Assembly (NCBI GenBank): GCA_016987375.1
Contig: PJRA01000263.1
Span: 3,443,279 to 3,507,278 of the forward strand
DNA: 64,000 bases
Origin: Brachionus koreanus
Taxonomy: Eukaryota > Rotifera > Eurotatoria > Ploima > Brachionidae
Direction of reading: 5' to 3'
Part shown: piece by piece, positions 46,511-58,193 of the stretch
Position numbering within the stretch: position 1 is the first letter of the stretch
Layout of the letters: each line of letters begins with the position of its first letter
Translations under genes and position numbers: made by a program
Notes under the pieces: model-generated
Told to the model about the DNA's origin: nothing
The model's database searches: none
Seen by the model: the letters and a program-made list of their open reading frames with translations, nothing else

Positions 46511-46995
46511 TTACAAGAATAGAAGAAGACTATTTAGGCTTTTTGCATTTACTACATCTTCCGGGAGTTTATTCCACTCATCCAGGACTCGATTTATGAA
46601 AATATTAAATCTTGGAAGAAAGTTATTTATTCTTTTACGATTAAGACAATAGCTATTTCTCCTCAACTTTATTTTCGGTTTACCAGGTTTTGTGTTAAGA
46701 CTGTGATTAATTTCTTTATTGATTTCAATTTGTTCATAATTGTTAACCAGTTTGTACATCTGAATTAGATAACCTCTTAATCTTCTTGTACTCAAGTTAA
46801 TTAAATCTAGCCTTAACGAACGTTGTTGATTATCCAAGTCACGCAATTCTGGAATCAATTAACCATTGACCAATATAATAGTTTGATAGTCTCGCAACAA
46901 GGATACTTAAATGCTTTCTTAATTAAGCTCAACATTTTATTTGCTTTAGCTGTATCATTTTTGACTTTATCTAGTCACCTTAATTTGATTTTACA
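46511..46995 (-). pseudogene. non-LTR retrotransposon RT C-terminal fragment
   Basis: Minus strand, two frames. From about 46995 it reads DKVKNDTAKANKMLSLIKKAF and a broken ETIKLLYWSMV. After an internal deletion, from 46858 it reads MIPELRDLDNQQRSLRL, LSTRRLRGYLIQMYKLVNNY, and the terminal FINRVLDEWNKLPEDVVNAK. This is the standard end of CR1/Jockey-like ORF2 proteins (LxxRRxRGDLIxxYKIxNG ... NRVVxxWNxLPxxVVxAxSxxxFK). The deletion removes the LRPHLEYAVxVW block. Inactive. Confidence 0.8.
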
Positions 46996-47054
46996 AAGAA
47001 AAAGATGTTGTCGATTTGACAAATTACGATATTCAATAAATCATTAAAATTTGT

Positions 47055-47117
47055 TCTTTAAGAAACTACTTAAAAATTCTCTAGATGAACAGTTTTTCAG
47101 ACGTATCATGACTTGTA
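47055..47117 (+). pseudogene. mariner relic 3, left part
   Basis: The plus-strand frame reads LLKNSLDEQFFRRIMTC and stops at the insertion point of the MITE at 47118. This is the mariner block just before the first catalytic Asp (LLKRNxxxPFLxRIVTGDEKW). The frame resumes at 47661. Confidence 0.7.
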
Positions 47118-47659
47118 CCCGAGGGGAGAAAAACAGACAAAAAGCGCTGTTTAAACACTGTTACTTGTGCGTTTTCGCTTTGTTTTTACGCATTTGAAAC
47201 GAGCATTTTTGAACCAAAAAAACGAGCGAAAAACATTTTTTAAACAAAACGAAATATTTCAATTACAATCATTTTAAAACGTTTTTGAAGCTTCGATGGC
47301 AAATTAAGTATGTCTATTTTTCAGCAATGATTTTAAATAATCAATCAATTTTAATATTTAATATTCATTTTAAAATTAGGTTTAAAATATTTTTTAACAA
47401 TATAATCATTAAAAAAACAATCGAAAAGAATTAATAAAGAACACCTATAAACATTGTTGGATGTTGAATTTTTTATATTAAATTTTATTTTAATTTAATA
47501 ATTTATAACTTAATTTGTCTAAATTCTTGTCTTTATACTTTTTTTAAGCAAAAATAATAATTTTTTTTTGGCTGTTTTATCCTCGTTTATCGTCTGTTTT
47601 TATTTCGTTTAAACGCTCACTTTTAAGCAGAGTTTTTAGTATGTTTTTGTTCCCTCGGG
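47118..47659. mobile_element. CCCGAGGG-ended MITE in mariner relic 3
   Basis: The left end is CCCGAGGGGAGAAAAACAGAC and the right end, reversed, is CCCGAGGGAACAAAAACATAC. They are imperfect inverted repeats over at least 25 bp, with further subterminal similarity (GTTTAAAC, CGTTT words). The element is flanked by TA on both sides (47116-47117 and 47660-47661). Length 542 bp, no coding capacity. Removing it with one TA joins the two mariner parts in frame across the catalytic DExW-like motif, which fixes the borders. Confidence 0.8.
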
Positions 47660-47965
47660 TAATGATAAGTGGATCTATTTTAGAAATTAATGGACTAGTT
47701 CCAAACGATCGTGCTTTTAAAAGCACAGCTTCATCTTGAAAATTAGAACGAATGTATGTTTTACTTCTTTGGTCAATCGAAAGCTAGTCTCGTTTCTTCA
47801 AGATAGCACTTACCTCATACAACTAGATGAACAATGACAAAAAAAGAAAGGATCAAACTTCTTCCTTATTCAGCATTTAATCCAGATCTTTTTCCTTCTA
47901 TTATTATCTTTCTCAATCAATGGCTCACTTTCTTAGAGGACGTTTTTGAATTATCAAGACTAAAT
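47660..47965 (+). pseudogene. mariner relic 3, right part
   Basis: It resumes with NDKWIYFRN (the mariner GDEKWIxYxN box), then GLVPNDRAFKS, LERMYVLL, and after stops TMTKKERIKLLPYSAFNPDLFPS and a final frame with MAHFLRG. Unlike relics 1 and 2 it has no frameshift between TMTK and LLPY, and it is a different subfamily in the opposite orientation. Multiple stops; inactive. Confidence 0.75.
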
Positions 47966-48657
47966 TGAAGAAATATGTTGTGAGTATTTTGGCTCCAAAA
48001 GTCTTTTTAATTCAATATTCAAATATAATTTTAAGGCTAGTGCTCATACCGAACATAATTAGGAAAATTAAGTATGATAGTCTGATCAAGACTTCATTTA
48101 TATAAATTAATTTAAAACTAAAAATATAAAGTTAAAAAGATAACATTTTTAATTTTAACTTAAATTTAAAAAAAAAACTAGCTGATTTTGTATGAATTAA
48201 ATCAATATTGTTGAAAATTGATAATTTGAAGTGGTTGGTATAGAAGTCTTTTAAAAACTACAAATTTATTTATTAGTCTAGAATTAACACCTTGTTTTGA
48301 CTTTATACCTGGTTCATACATAAATTTTTTATTTCTCAATTCATAAACTCAGAGTTCTTTCATGAAAAGAAGAGGACTCAATCTACTCGCTGCTAGATTG
48401 CTAAAGACTAAAGAGCTTAATGGTTTATATTTGAAAATTAGATAACTATAAAAAAAATTAAAAAAAAAATAATTTTAAAGCAATGCTCATTTAATATCTG
48501 CTTTTCGCCTAATTAACTATGTGTTTGATATTTGCTTTTTTTTTTTTAAATCAAATTTATGACACCTTCAATATTTTTAAGCCACAAAACCAATAAAAAA
48601 TATTTGTAAACTTTTTATTTAACAACTAACTTTTTTAATTAGAAAAAAAATTGAATT
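47966..48657. other. intergenic, nothing assigned
   Basis: AT-rich with a GC-richer patch at 48280-48420 that matches no family I recognise. Confidence 0.5.
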
Positions 48658-49084
48658 TTAATCCTCAACCAAAAGTTTAATTCTATCGATCAACTCTCCA
48701 GATGCATTTGAATTTTTTATTATTTTTTTCATTTCATTAATATAAGCTTTCATTGCGTCTTCTTTACTCATTTCACCAAGCTCATTCCTTTATAAAATTA
48801 TTTTTTATTAACATTTCTATTATGATTAAATTACCAAGCGTTCCATTTGGCTTTCTCAACAAGCTTAAAAATGCTTGGTTGAGAAATATTGCATCGTCCT
48901 TCTGTTGCTTGTTTATAATATGAATAAAATTTAAGTTTATCATCATTAGTCAGTTTGATCTCTCCTTTTGAAATAAATTTATTTATTCTTAACTGAGACA
49001 AAATTAATATTTACCTTCTTTAGGCAAGCTTTGAACAATTTGACACAATTCACAAAAACGTTTTTCAAGAGTTAAAGAACTCAT
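48658..49084 (-). CDS. stand-alone acyl-CoA-binding protein (ACBP/DBI type)
   Basis: Three short exons on the minus strand: 49084-49015, about 48964-48835, and about 48787-48658. The introns are about 50 bp, GTAAAT...CAAAAG and GTAATT...TAAAG, with consistent phases 1 and 2. The product is about 109 residues. Landmarks: MSSLTLEKRFCELCQIVQSL, LKFYSYYKQATEGRC, KLVEKAKWNAW, MSKEDAMKAYINEMKKIIK. The four acyl-CoA ligand positions of ACBP (Tyr and Lys in YYKQAT, Lys in KAKWNAW, Tyr in AYINEM) are all present. There is no membrane anchor or extra domain, so it is a soluble acyl-CoA carrier. It lies 3.4 kb upstream of, and in the same orientation as, the ACBD5-like gene, with the same position of the first intron (after LPK-x-G, phase 1), which suggests a common origin. 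Each exon is too short to stand out as an open frame. Confidence 0.85.
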
Positions 49085-50320
49085 ACTTGAGCAAAGTTTT
49101 CCTAAGATTAATCAAAATTTATTTTTTAACTGGTTTTTTTGTAATTTAAAAAATTAAAAAAAAACATATTAACAGAAATTTAGTAAACAATGGCACTAAA
49201 AAATATTGTGTTAGTGTATGCATAAATTTGCTATTTCAACTACATAAAAAGAACCATTAATAATTTAATGTTTTAATTAAATTGGCATGATTTGGAAAAA
49301 GATTTTGATTCTATACATGGTTACAAGCTATAAAATTTTGAAAAAATTAAAGCTAAATTTTCTTTAGAAATTCACCAGTGATTAGTTTCATAAGAATAAA
49401 AATAAAATAATTTCAGGTAAATTATTACTAAAAAATTACATAATATTTTTTTCAATAATTAAATTTTGATATTTTAATACTCGGTTCTAAGNNNNNNNNN
49501 NNNNNNNNNNNNNNNNNNNNNNNNNNNNNNNNNNNNNNNNNNNNNNNNNNNNNNNNNNNNNNNNNNNNNNNNNNATTTGTTTTAAAAAAAATTTTGATAT
49601 TTATTTTAAGAAAATTGCATAGAGTTACAGATAAATAAAAATAAATCTGATTCCTATAATGCATATTTTTTTAGGCTAGACAACAGAATAATTTAAAATG
49701 AACACAAAATTTAATTTTATGATTTGTATCTGGCTTTTTTAGCAATAAAATAAAAAAATCATCTTCCAAAAGATATTATTTAAGTTTAAACAAAAATTAT
49801 TTTTAAATTGATTTTAAAAATTTACAAAAATGTAATAACAAAAGAATTTAAAACAGTTATTTGAATATGAAAGAATAAATTCTTAGTTTATTTATATATC
49901 AAAAAATACAAAAGGTAATGCATTCAATTGAATTAGTAATTAAGCAACAAATTTTAAAAATCACTGTTATGAGACTTTTGTCAAAATTTATGTAAATTTC
50001 AGTTAAAATTGAGAAAATAAGCTTGGCATAATTATTTCTAGCAGTTTTTGATTTCAAAATATTTCAGGCACTTGAAACTTTTATCTCAAATCGTAAAGAA
50101 ATTATTCTAAATTTGTTACAAATTTAAAAATAAAATAATATTCTGACTAATTTTGACTATTAATTATAAATAGGAATTTGTTAATTTTAAAATTTTTGTC
50201 AAATTAATTTTTTTTGTGTAAAAAAATATTGTTCAAAATTTAGATAAAGCAATTTTTACTGATAAAATAAAACATAAATTTTAGATATCAAAAATTGTTA
50301 AAAAATATGTAAAATTTAAA
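49085..50320. other. intergenic, contains an assembly gap
   Basis: AT-rich DNA between the divergent ACBP (-) and GT31-A (+) genes. It includes an N run at 49492-49574. No other feature. Confidence 0.55.
49492..49574. other. assembly gap (83 N)
   Basis: Run of unknown bases. Confidence 1.
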
Positions 50321-51466
50321 ATGTTATATGCCGTTGAAATTTTTATTTCGTTATTTTGCTTTCTTTTGTTGTTAAATTTATCACATTCAAATGATGTCAA
50401 TGCTAAAACAGCAATTGAGAATAAAACAACAATTGCTTTTGACCAATTTAAACTTCAACACAAAATTGTAAATCCTCACAACTTTGAATATATCATTAAT
50501 CCTGGGCACACAATTTGCAAACCAATAGATCAAAGTTCAGAAGTTTTTCTTTTGATTTATGTTCATTCCTCACCGGTAAACTTTAAGCGAAGATTGTCGC
50601 TTCGTGAAACATGGGCAAGAAGAAGTATGCTACGCGATATAAGACTTGTTTTTATGATGGGCGATGTAGTTGATAAAAAGACAAAAAAATTGATTCAAAT
50701 GGAAAGTAGTATTTATGGCGATATTGTTCAGGAAAATTTTGTTGATGCTTATAAAAATTTAACCTATAAAGGCATTATGGCTATGAAATGGATAACTGAA
50801 TATTGTCCAAAAGCAAAGTATATTCTCAAAGTAGATGATGATATAATAGCCAATATTTTTGTTTTAATGAGACACTTGCATCAATTGGATACTCACAAGG
50901 TTCTTAAAAATAAAACAGTAATGTGTTTGGTTTGGGTTGGAATGATTGTTATGAGAGATAAATATTCTAAATGGTATTTGTCAAAAGATGAATTTAAAGA
51001 TGATTATTTTGGCAAATATTGTTCAGGATCAGCGTATATGTTCACAAACGATTTGCCAAAAGAAATGTATAATGCTTCACAATATTTAAAGTTCTTTTGG
51101 GTTGATGATTATTATATAACTGGAATGTTGGCGCGTGGAGTTGAAAGCAATTATGAGTTTTTTAATTCTTTGTATATTATTAGTTCAAATTTAGTCGAAA
51201 ATCGTTTCATTGATAAGAAAACAAGCGATCGAACGGTTTTTGGTCATTCTCCTGGAAATTTGAATCGTGTTTACAAATTGTGGAATTTTATTATCAAAAA
51301 ATTCATGAATCAATATCCAAATTTTTACAAAGGACGGGTTAATTTTATTGATAAAAAAGATTTTATCTTTTTAAAAAATTATGAAATTCCTAAAAATATC
51401 TGGGATAAGTTTTTAATTACTCAAGAGACAACTGATTCAGATATAATTGAATATGATAAATTCTAA
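50321..51466 (+). CDS. GT31 beta-1,3-glycosyltransferase-like protein A
   Basis: Intronless, 381 residues. The N-terminus has a hydrophobic signal-anchor (about residues 4-22, IFISLFCFLLLLNL), giving a type II Golgi/ER topology. The catalytic part has the GT31 landmarks: FLLIYVHSSPVNFKRRLSLR, RETWAR (about 93-98), VFMMGD, YKGIMAMKWITEYC, and KYILKVDDDI containing the DxD metal/donor site (about 164-172). Further on are KYCSGSAYMFTND and WVDDYYITGMLA, where most beta-1,3-GalT/GlcNAcT enzymes have EDVYVG. It should add a hexose in beta-1,3 linkage to glycans; donor and acceptor are unknown. Bases 50461-51349 are essentially identical to gene B, while the first 46 and last about 38 residues differ. 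The start chosen is the only one that includes the membrane anchor. Confidence 0.85.
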   Translation: MLYAVEIFISLFCFLLLLNLSHSNDVNAKTAIENKTTIAFDQFKLQHKIVNPHNFEYIINPGHTICKPIDQSSEVFLLIYVHSSPVNFKRRLSLRETWARRSMLRDIRLVFMMGDVVDKKTKKLIQMESSIYGDIVQENFVDAYKNLTYKGIMAMKWITEYCPKAKYILKVDDDIIANIFVLMRHLHQLDTHKVLKNKTVMCLVWVGMIVMRDKYSKWYLSKDEFKDDYFGKYCSGSAYMFTNDLPKEMYNASQYLKFFWVDDYYITGMLARGVESNYEFFNSLYIISSNLVENRFIDKKTSDRTVFGHSPGNLNRVYKLWNFIIKKFMNQYPNFYKGRVNFIDKKDFIFLKNYEIPKNIWDKFLITQETTDSDIIEYDKF

Positions 51467-52125
51467 AAATTAGTTTTTTGACTCAGAATTTTATTGTTTT
51501 TTAAAAGAGTTTTTTGGAATTTAAATATTTATTTGATTATTAAAATAAATCGTTAAAGTTCTTTTATAATTTTTATTGTTAAATAATTTTTGCTTAATGA
51601 TACAAAACTAACTAATCATTTCTATTTAAATTAATCATTACAAATATTGAGAAAATTTTATTGATTATTGAATTTACTTTTGAGCAAAACATTAACGAAG
51701 TTTCCACTAAATGTTTTTAGAAAAAAATCTAAATATTGTAATTTTTTTCTCTTATTTAAAAGTTAAAAATAGGTCAAATTTAAAAATAAATTAATTTTTT
51801 TTCTGATAAGATAATCTTGGAATATTCAAAGAATGTTAAGTTTAAAAATTTACGAAAAAATAATCATTGAAATCTAAAAGAAAAGGCATATTATATTGGC
51901 AACAAATTCTATTAAGTTTTATTTCTTAAAATAAAATCAGTTTTCTAAACGCAACAGTGAGAAGCAGCATGGATCAAACTATAAATAAAATAAAAAAAAT
52001 TTCGAAATATTTGTTGCAATTTAAATTAAAATAAGATTAATTTTGGTTTTTTAAGGTTTTTAAATTTTTTTTTGTACTAAATTTTGGGGATTAAAAATTT
52101 TCTTCAAAAAAAAATAAACAAGAAT
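51467..52125. other. convergent 3' spacer
   Basis: Between the 3' ends of GT31-A (+) and ABCB copy 2 (-). AT-rich; nothing recognised. Confidence 0.55.
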
Positions 52126-55100
52126 TTAATATTTATTTATTTTGGTATAAAACCCACCCATATTCATAAGTTCATCGTGAGAACCCATCTCGGTGACAAC
52201 ACCATTTTGAAGGACATAAATAACATCTGAATCTCTTATTGTCGATAATCTATGAGCTATTACGATACATGTTCTACCTTGTTGAGCTCTATCAAGGGCT
52301 TCTTGTACTATCTTTTCTGATTCGGTATCCAAAGCAGAAGTTGCTTCATCTAAAAGCAGAATTTTCGGATCCCTAACCAATGCCCTTTTAAATTTTATAA
52401 AAAAATTTCTCATTCACAAAAGTTAAATAAAAATCAAATATACCTTGCAATGGCCACTCTTTGCTTTTGACCGCCAGAAAGCTGAGTTCCTTTTGATCCA
52501 ACGTTTGTTTCATAGCCCTTAATTTGTTGATGTTATTTGATTTTATTGAGTAATAAAAATGAAATTGTTCAAAAATTACTTTTGGTAAATTTGAAATAAA
52601 ATCATGAATGTTGGCTTTTTTGGCCGCTTCAATAACTTCTTCACGAGATACTTGTCTTGAATTATCACCATAAGCTATGTTTTCATGAATTGTCATATCA
52701 AATAATATTGGCTCTTGACTAACAATTCCAAATTTAGAGCGAAGCCAATGAAGATTGTAATCAATTAAATTAACATTGTTTAATTTAATCATTCCATTGT
52801 CTGGATCATAGAATCGTTCTAAAAGCTGTGTTACAGTCGATTTTCCGCATCCTGAGCTTCCAACAAATGCGATTCGTTGGCCTTCTTTGACGGTCAGATT
52901 TAAACCCTTCAATATTTTGGCTTCTGGCCTATTTGGATAACAAAATTCAACTGATTCAACTGTGATGTCTGTTTTCAAATCTTTGTCTTCTAAAGTTATT
53001 CCATTCGTTGATTCGTAATTGTTTATTTTAGTTTGTCTTTCAAATAACTGGAACATTGAATCAACAGCTGTTTTAGCTTTGGCATAATCAGGCATTAAAC
53101 TAGAAGCTTGACCTAAAAATAAAATTTGAAATTTTGGAAATATTAAACTAGTTTTAAAGTCTAACCAACTGATTGAGCTCCGAAAATAATGCAACTAAAT
53201 ACAAGCATTATATTTTCAAATGTAATTCCGAATAGATTTTTTTCAACCAAATAAGCTCCAAGAGCAAAAGCAGCAGCCATGGCATAAAAAGTTATGGATG
53301 ATGTAAAACCTAACATGAATGCAGATATATTTGATGATCGAATAGCTGCCCTTTAAGTTAAAATAGTTAATTTTAAAACAATATTCATATTAGAATTCAT
53401 TTATTACTTGTAAGGAACATCTAGTTTTTTGCTGTAAAGATTCCAAAAATAATTTTCTTTATTAAAAATAGCAACTGTTCTTACATTACTAATGGCTTCA
53501 ATACTTATCTAATTTAATTTAAGAAAAAAATCATTTTTTATTGCTTTATATTTTTCAAAGATTGAATTACTTTTCCAGCTTCTTCTAATACTTCTTTGTC
53601 TTTACCAGAGAATCCAGTCAACATTTTTGTCTGCAATACTCCACCAATAATCATAAAAGGCACAAATGCCAAAATTGTCAAAGCAATTGCCCAGCCATAA
53701 ACAAGAGCTAAAATGAGACCAATACCAAGATTTCCTAAATTCATTAGCAGTGCACCTATTCTTATTCCAGCAGCCTTATAAAAGTTTAAATATTGAATAA
53801 TTTATTGATTTATTTTATTTGAATAAGAATTTAAATGTTACGCCTTGTACTGCTGCAGCTTCAACAGCTAGTTTAGTACAAAGTTTCCCGACAGAATTAT
53901 CTGGACTATCAAACCAAGCAATTTCTTGTTTAAGCATTGTTTCAAAACCTTTTGATCTTAGTCTTTTCGTCAAATTTTCACCTGAAATTCCAAACATAGA
54001 GTTCTAAATTATCAAAAAAAAAAAATTTTCTTTTTTAATTTTTTTTTTGAATCTTTTATAAAATTGTTATACTTGCAAAAGATTGCTAATAAAAGTAACT
54101 ATGCCAAATACAATAAATAGAATCGAATAGAGAATAATTGATTGTTCTTGTTTTTTTATATCACATTCTGAGAAAATAAATATTGCTTTGCTAAAAACTA
54201 TCGAAAACGCAGGTTGAACTGCACCACTTATCAAACTTGCCAAACAGCCAATTACAATGAAATACCACTCAGGTCCATTTAACTTCAAAACTTTGAACAT
54301 TGAGACATCTTTCTGTTTTTGAAGATTAGTTGATTTATTTTACATACAAATAAAATAAAACAAGTTTACTTTTTTCTCTTTTTTTTCTCCTTTTTCTTCG
54401 TTTTCTTTTGAATCAAATTCATTGCTTTTTTCAGACATTAAAATGTTTTCTTTAATTGAATCTAACTTTGAATTTTCATCAATTGTTGGATTAATTTTTC
54501 TCAAAGATGCTTGAGAATCCATGCTGGCTTGTTGTGTAATAACCAATTTATAATATAGACCTTTTTTACTCATCAAATCGGTATGCGTTCCATATTCTTT
54601 AACTTTGCCATCTTCAAAAGCAAAAATAACATCTGCATTTAGTATTGTTGAAAGTCTATGAGCTACAATAATTGTTGTACGACCCAATCTAGCTTTGTCC
54701 AAAGCAGCTTGCACAATAGATTCAGATTCATTGTCTAAAGCTGACGTTGCTTCATCTAGTAAAAGTATCTTGGGATTTCTAACTAAAGCTCGAGCAATAG
54801 CAATTCGCTGTTTTTGACCTCCAGATAATTGACCACCACGATCTCCTACTTTGGTATCATAATTCTTTTTGAAAATAATTTAAAATTTTTATCTCAAAAG
54901 TATGCAAATAAAAAAAAACATTATTTACATCAGGAAGACTCATAATAAAATCATGTGCATTAGCATTTTTTGCCGCTTCAATTATTTCTTCGTCTGTTAC
55001 ATTTTCTTTGCCGAATCTAATGTTTTCTTTGATAGTTGTGCTAAATAAAATTGGCTCCTGATTAACTACACCAATTTGAGATCTAAGCCATTTGACATTC

Positions 55101-56853
55101 AAAGATCTCAAATTGTTTCCATCAAGTTTTACGTTTCCATTTAATGGATCATAAAAACGTTGTATCAATTGAATACATGTAGACTTCCCTTTAAATTTTT
55201 TTTAGCTTTTTTAGTCAAAGTTTGAAAAAAAAAAGAAAATTTTTTCCTACCGCATCCTGATGATCCAACAAGGGCTACAGTAGAACCGGATTTGACTTTT
55301 AGATTTAATCCATTCAGAATTTTAATGTCAGGTCTAGATGGATAATTAAAATTCACATTATCAAATTCGATATTTCCAGTTACATCATTTGGTTTTTCAC
55401 CTTCATTAGATGATGTATCTATTGAAGGTTTCTAATCAAGTTTAAAAAATAGATTTTTATTATTTTTTATAACTTTAACTTACTCTATCAATTATTTTAA
55501 AAACCTCAAAGGCAGCACCTCTTCCAGTTGCCAATGTTCCTATAAATGGACCAGCATTACCCAAACTAAAGATGGCTGTAATGATGCTGAAAAAAACAAG
55601 TAAGATTTTTCCAATGGTGTATTCAGGTAATCCAGTATTAGGATCGATTTTTAAACTTAAGGTCCATCCATACCAAAAGCCAAGTGCATATGCTCCGTTG
55701 ATTACAATCCATATAAATCCCATCAACAATCCATTTATTGTTGCTTTTTTTATGCCATATTTTTTTGCTTCATCAAGTTTACTTTCATATCTTTTATGTT
55801 CTTTTTGAGCTCCATTGAATGCAAATACTGTCCGAATTGCAGTTAAAACTTCTTCAGCAACTGCACCGGCACTTGCATAAGATTTAAGTTCGTTTGAAGT
55901 TAAAACTTGAGCAATCTTAAATTAATCAAAATTATTTTTATATAGACCTTACTTTATTTCATTACTTTTGTAAACATGATAGCAGATGTAATTATTAATG
56001 GAGATAAAGATAAAATGACCAAAGTAAGCTTCCAGCCTTTTACAAAGCCAATCACAATGCCTCCAATAAAAGTTGAAAAATTCTGAATAGCATTTGCAAA
56101 TTTGTCACCAAAAGCGTCTTTGATCTTATCAACATCACTTTTTTAATGATAATAAATAACATTTTTAAATTATTAAAATTTATTCTACTCTGTTAGACGA
56201 TTTGTTAGTTCACCACTTTTATAAACATCAAACCAACCAATGTCTTGTTTTAAAATAGAAGAAAATAAATTTTTACGTATTTCTCTTGCTTGCTTTTGAG
56301 AAGGCATGAGCCAAAATGCAACTTGGAAGTAACTCAAAATCATTGTTAAAAATCCCAAAACTTAATTGGTTTAATCAAACTAATTTCTAAAATCTTATTT
56401 AATTCTACCTAAAAAATAAATTATTTGAATTCTCAAACGACTAGTTAAAGGATTTATTTCATAATCAGTAAAATTTGTATTAGTCATTTGCATAACTGTG
56501 TTATTACAATTTTTTTCATATTCAGTAAAACCATCAATAACATTTGAGAATACAAGCATAATAGCAGGGAATATTGCTCCATTTGATACTGCACTAATAG
56601 TTCCAGCAATCATTAATAAAATATCAATCATTGACGCATATCTGAACTAAAATTTTTTCCTCAATAGGTAGTTATTAATCATATAGAAAATTTGTTACCA
56701 TTTTAAAAAACGAAACGTATTTCACACTTTCATTTTTTTCTTTTCCTCTAAATTTTCTTATTTTTTTTCGTTTTTGTTTAATTTATCTTACTTAATATTT
56801 TCCTCCGACTTAGGTTCCTTAAAGTTTGACATTTTAATTTTTTCAACACCCAT
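52126..56853 (-). CDS. ABCB / P-glycoprotein-type full transporter, copy 2
   Basis: Inverted paralog of the gene at 14376-19460, with the same exon plan and all ABC motifs. NBD1: GSSGCG/KST split by an intron near 55250, [15 protein letters not shown] near 54830, [15 protein letters not shown]2: [17 protein letters not shown] near 52810-52860, [13 protein letters not shown] near 52470, [16 protein letters not shown] near 52340. Start ATG at 56853 ([18 protein letters not shown]); exon 2 ends VKYVSFFKM and splices to [16 protein letters not shown], the conserved entry to TMD1. The TMD1 entry and the extracellular loop after TM1 ([13 protein letters not shown]) differ clearly from copy 1, whereas from about 55845 to 52153 the two genes are almost identical, introns included. 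The C-terminus differs again (FYTKINKY versus FYAKLNGKL). The gene appears intact. The differing first loop could change substrate entry or glycosylation (NTNFT sequon present); that is inference. Confidence 0.85.
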
Positions 56854-58193
56854 TTTTTAAAATATATTTTTTATTTAATTTTTAGATCAAACAAAAAAAC
56901 TAATGAAAGTTTTTATCTTTTTTTTCAATATCTAAAAAAATTTATTCAATTCAGAAAAAGTATTTATAATCAAAAAATTTAACTATAATACTTAATCACA
57001 TTGTAAAATGACTTTCATAATCTAAGAATTTAATTTGAAATTTTTTCACATCACATGATCAGTTCAAACCAAAAATTAAAAAAAAAAAATGATATTTATT
57101 TTGAAGAAAAAGTTAAAGCTGGATAAAAATGTAAAATGCGTAATTTTTTGCATTGATTTTTTTGAAATTTGTAAGTTTTGAAAGTAAAAAGACTTTAAGA
57201 CTTAATTGGGATGCAATGAAATTGCGCATTATAAATGTTTTGACAAAGAGAGAAAATGAAAATTGATCAAAATTTTTACTTTGCCAAAATTTTAAGAATC
57301 ATGTCAATAAACTTATTATAATTGAACAGTCTAGATAATAAGTATAATTTTTTTTTCGGATGAAAAACGTTTTATAATTGGAATTTTTTAAGATTAAAAT
57401 AAAAATTTTGAAATAACGGTCCAAGTTGAACTATTCTCATTAAAAATCTAGTCATTTTAAAAGATTTTAAATGCTCATATCTTCTGAATACTTTTCATAT
57501 AAACAAATCTTATTTGATTATGTAGATTTTATAATATTTTTTTATTATCATATAGTAAAATTGCTTAAATCTTTTTAAAAATTGCTAGAATTAAAAATAA
57601 AACCGAATAAATGCTTGGTTCTTCAAATATTGATTATGAAGAAACTTTTAATGGTATCTAAAGTCAATAAAGCTCAAAATATTGATAGTTTTTATTCTGC
57701 TGACGAATTACCATTAGAAGAAATAGGTCTAAATGTGGATTCTAAATATAATTATATTTTTTTAATTTGACATTTGATTTTTTATTTTAAATCTTCAATA
57801 TATTTTTCTTGCTAGTCCGTTTTCTAAAAAAAATATTTCTTTAAAATCAATTTCAGTTTGATTGCTGCGGAGTTAATTATTTCTTAAATTAGACCCCAGT
57901 CATTTTTACAAGCAAATAAAGTAGTTAATAGAGTTTTAAGGCAAATTAATAGTTGAATTAATGGACATATATAATAATTAATTTCATGTGTTAAAAAAAT
58001 ATTTCATATAAAAAAATTGAAACTGGAACTCAAATTGTTTCGTTTATTTCCCTCTCATATTAAAAATATACATTATAAATAAATTATATCTAAATAATAA
58101 ATAAATTTTTTATTAAATTGATTTCAAGAATTGGTTCAAAAGGAATTATAAGAAAGAGACGACATTGTAAAATTTCATAGAAAATCAATAGTG
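56854..58193. other. intergenic with one weak coding relic
   Basis: AT-rich upstream region of ABCB copy 2. At 57582-57770 two overlapping plus-strand frames (MLGSSNIDYEETFNGI, then SKVNKAQNIDSFYSADELPLEEIGLN after a frameshift) look protein-like but match no family I recognise; possibly a decayed exon. Nothing else found. Confidence 0.4.

Noticed and set aside
53819..54007. 62-residue plus-strand frame repeated at 17580-17768 on the other strand
   Set aside because: Antisense of the same ABCB exon in both gene copies; its repetition only reflects the gene duplication.
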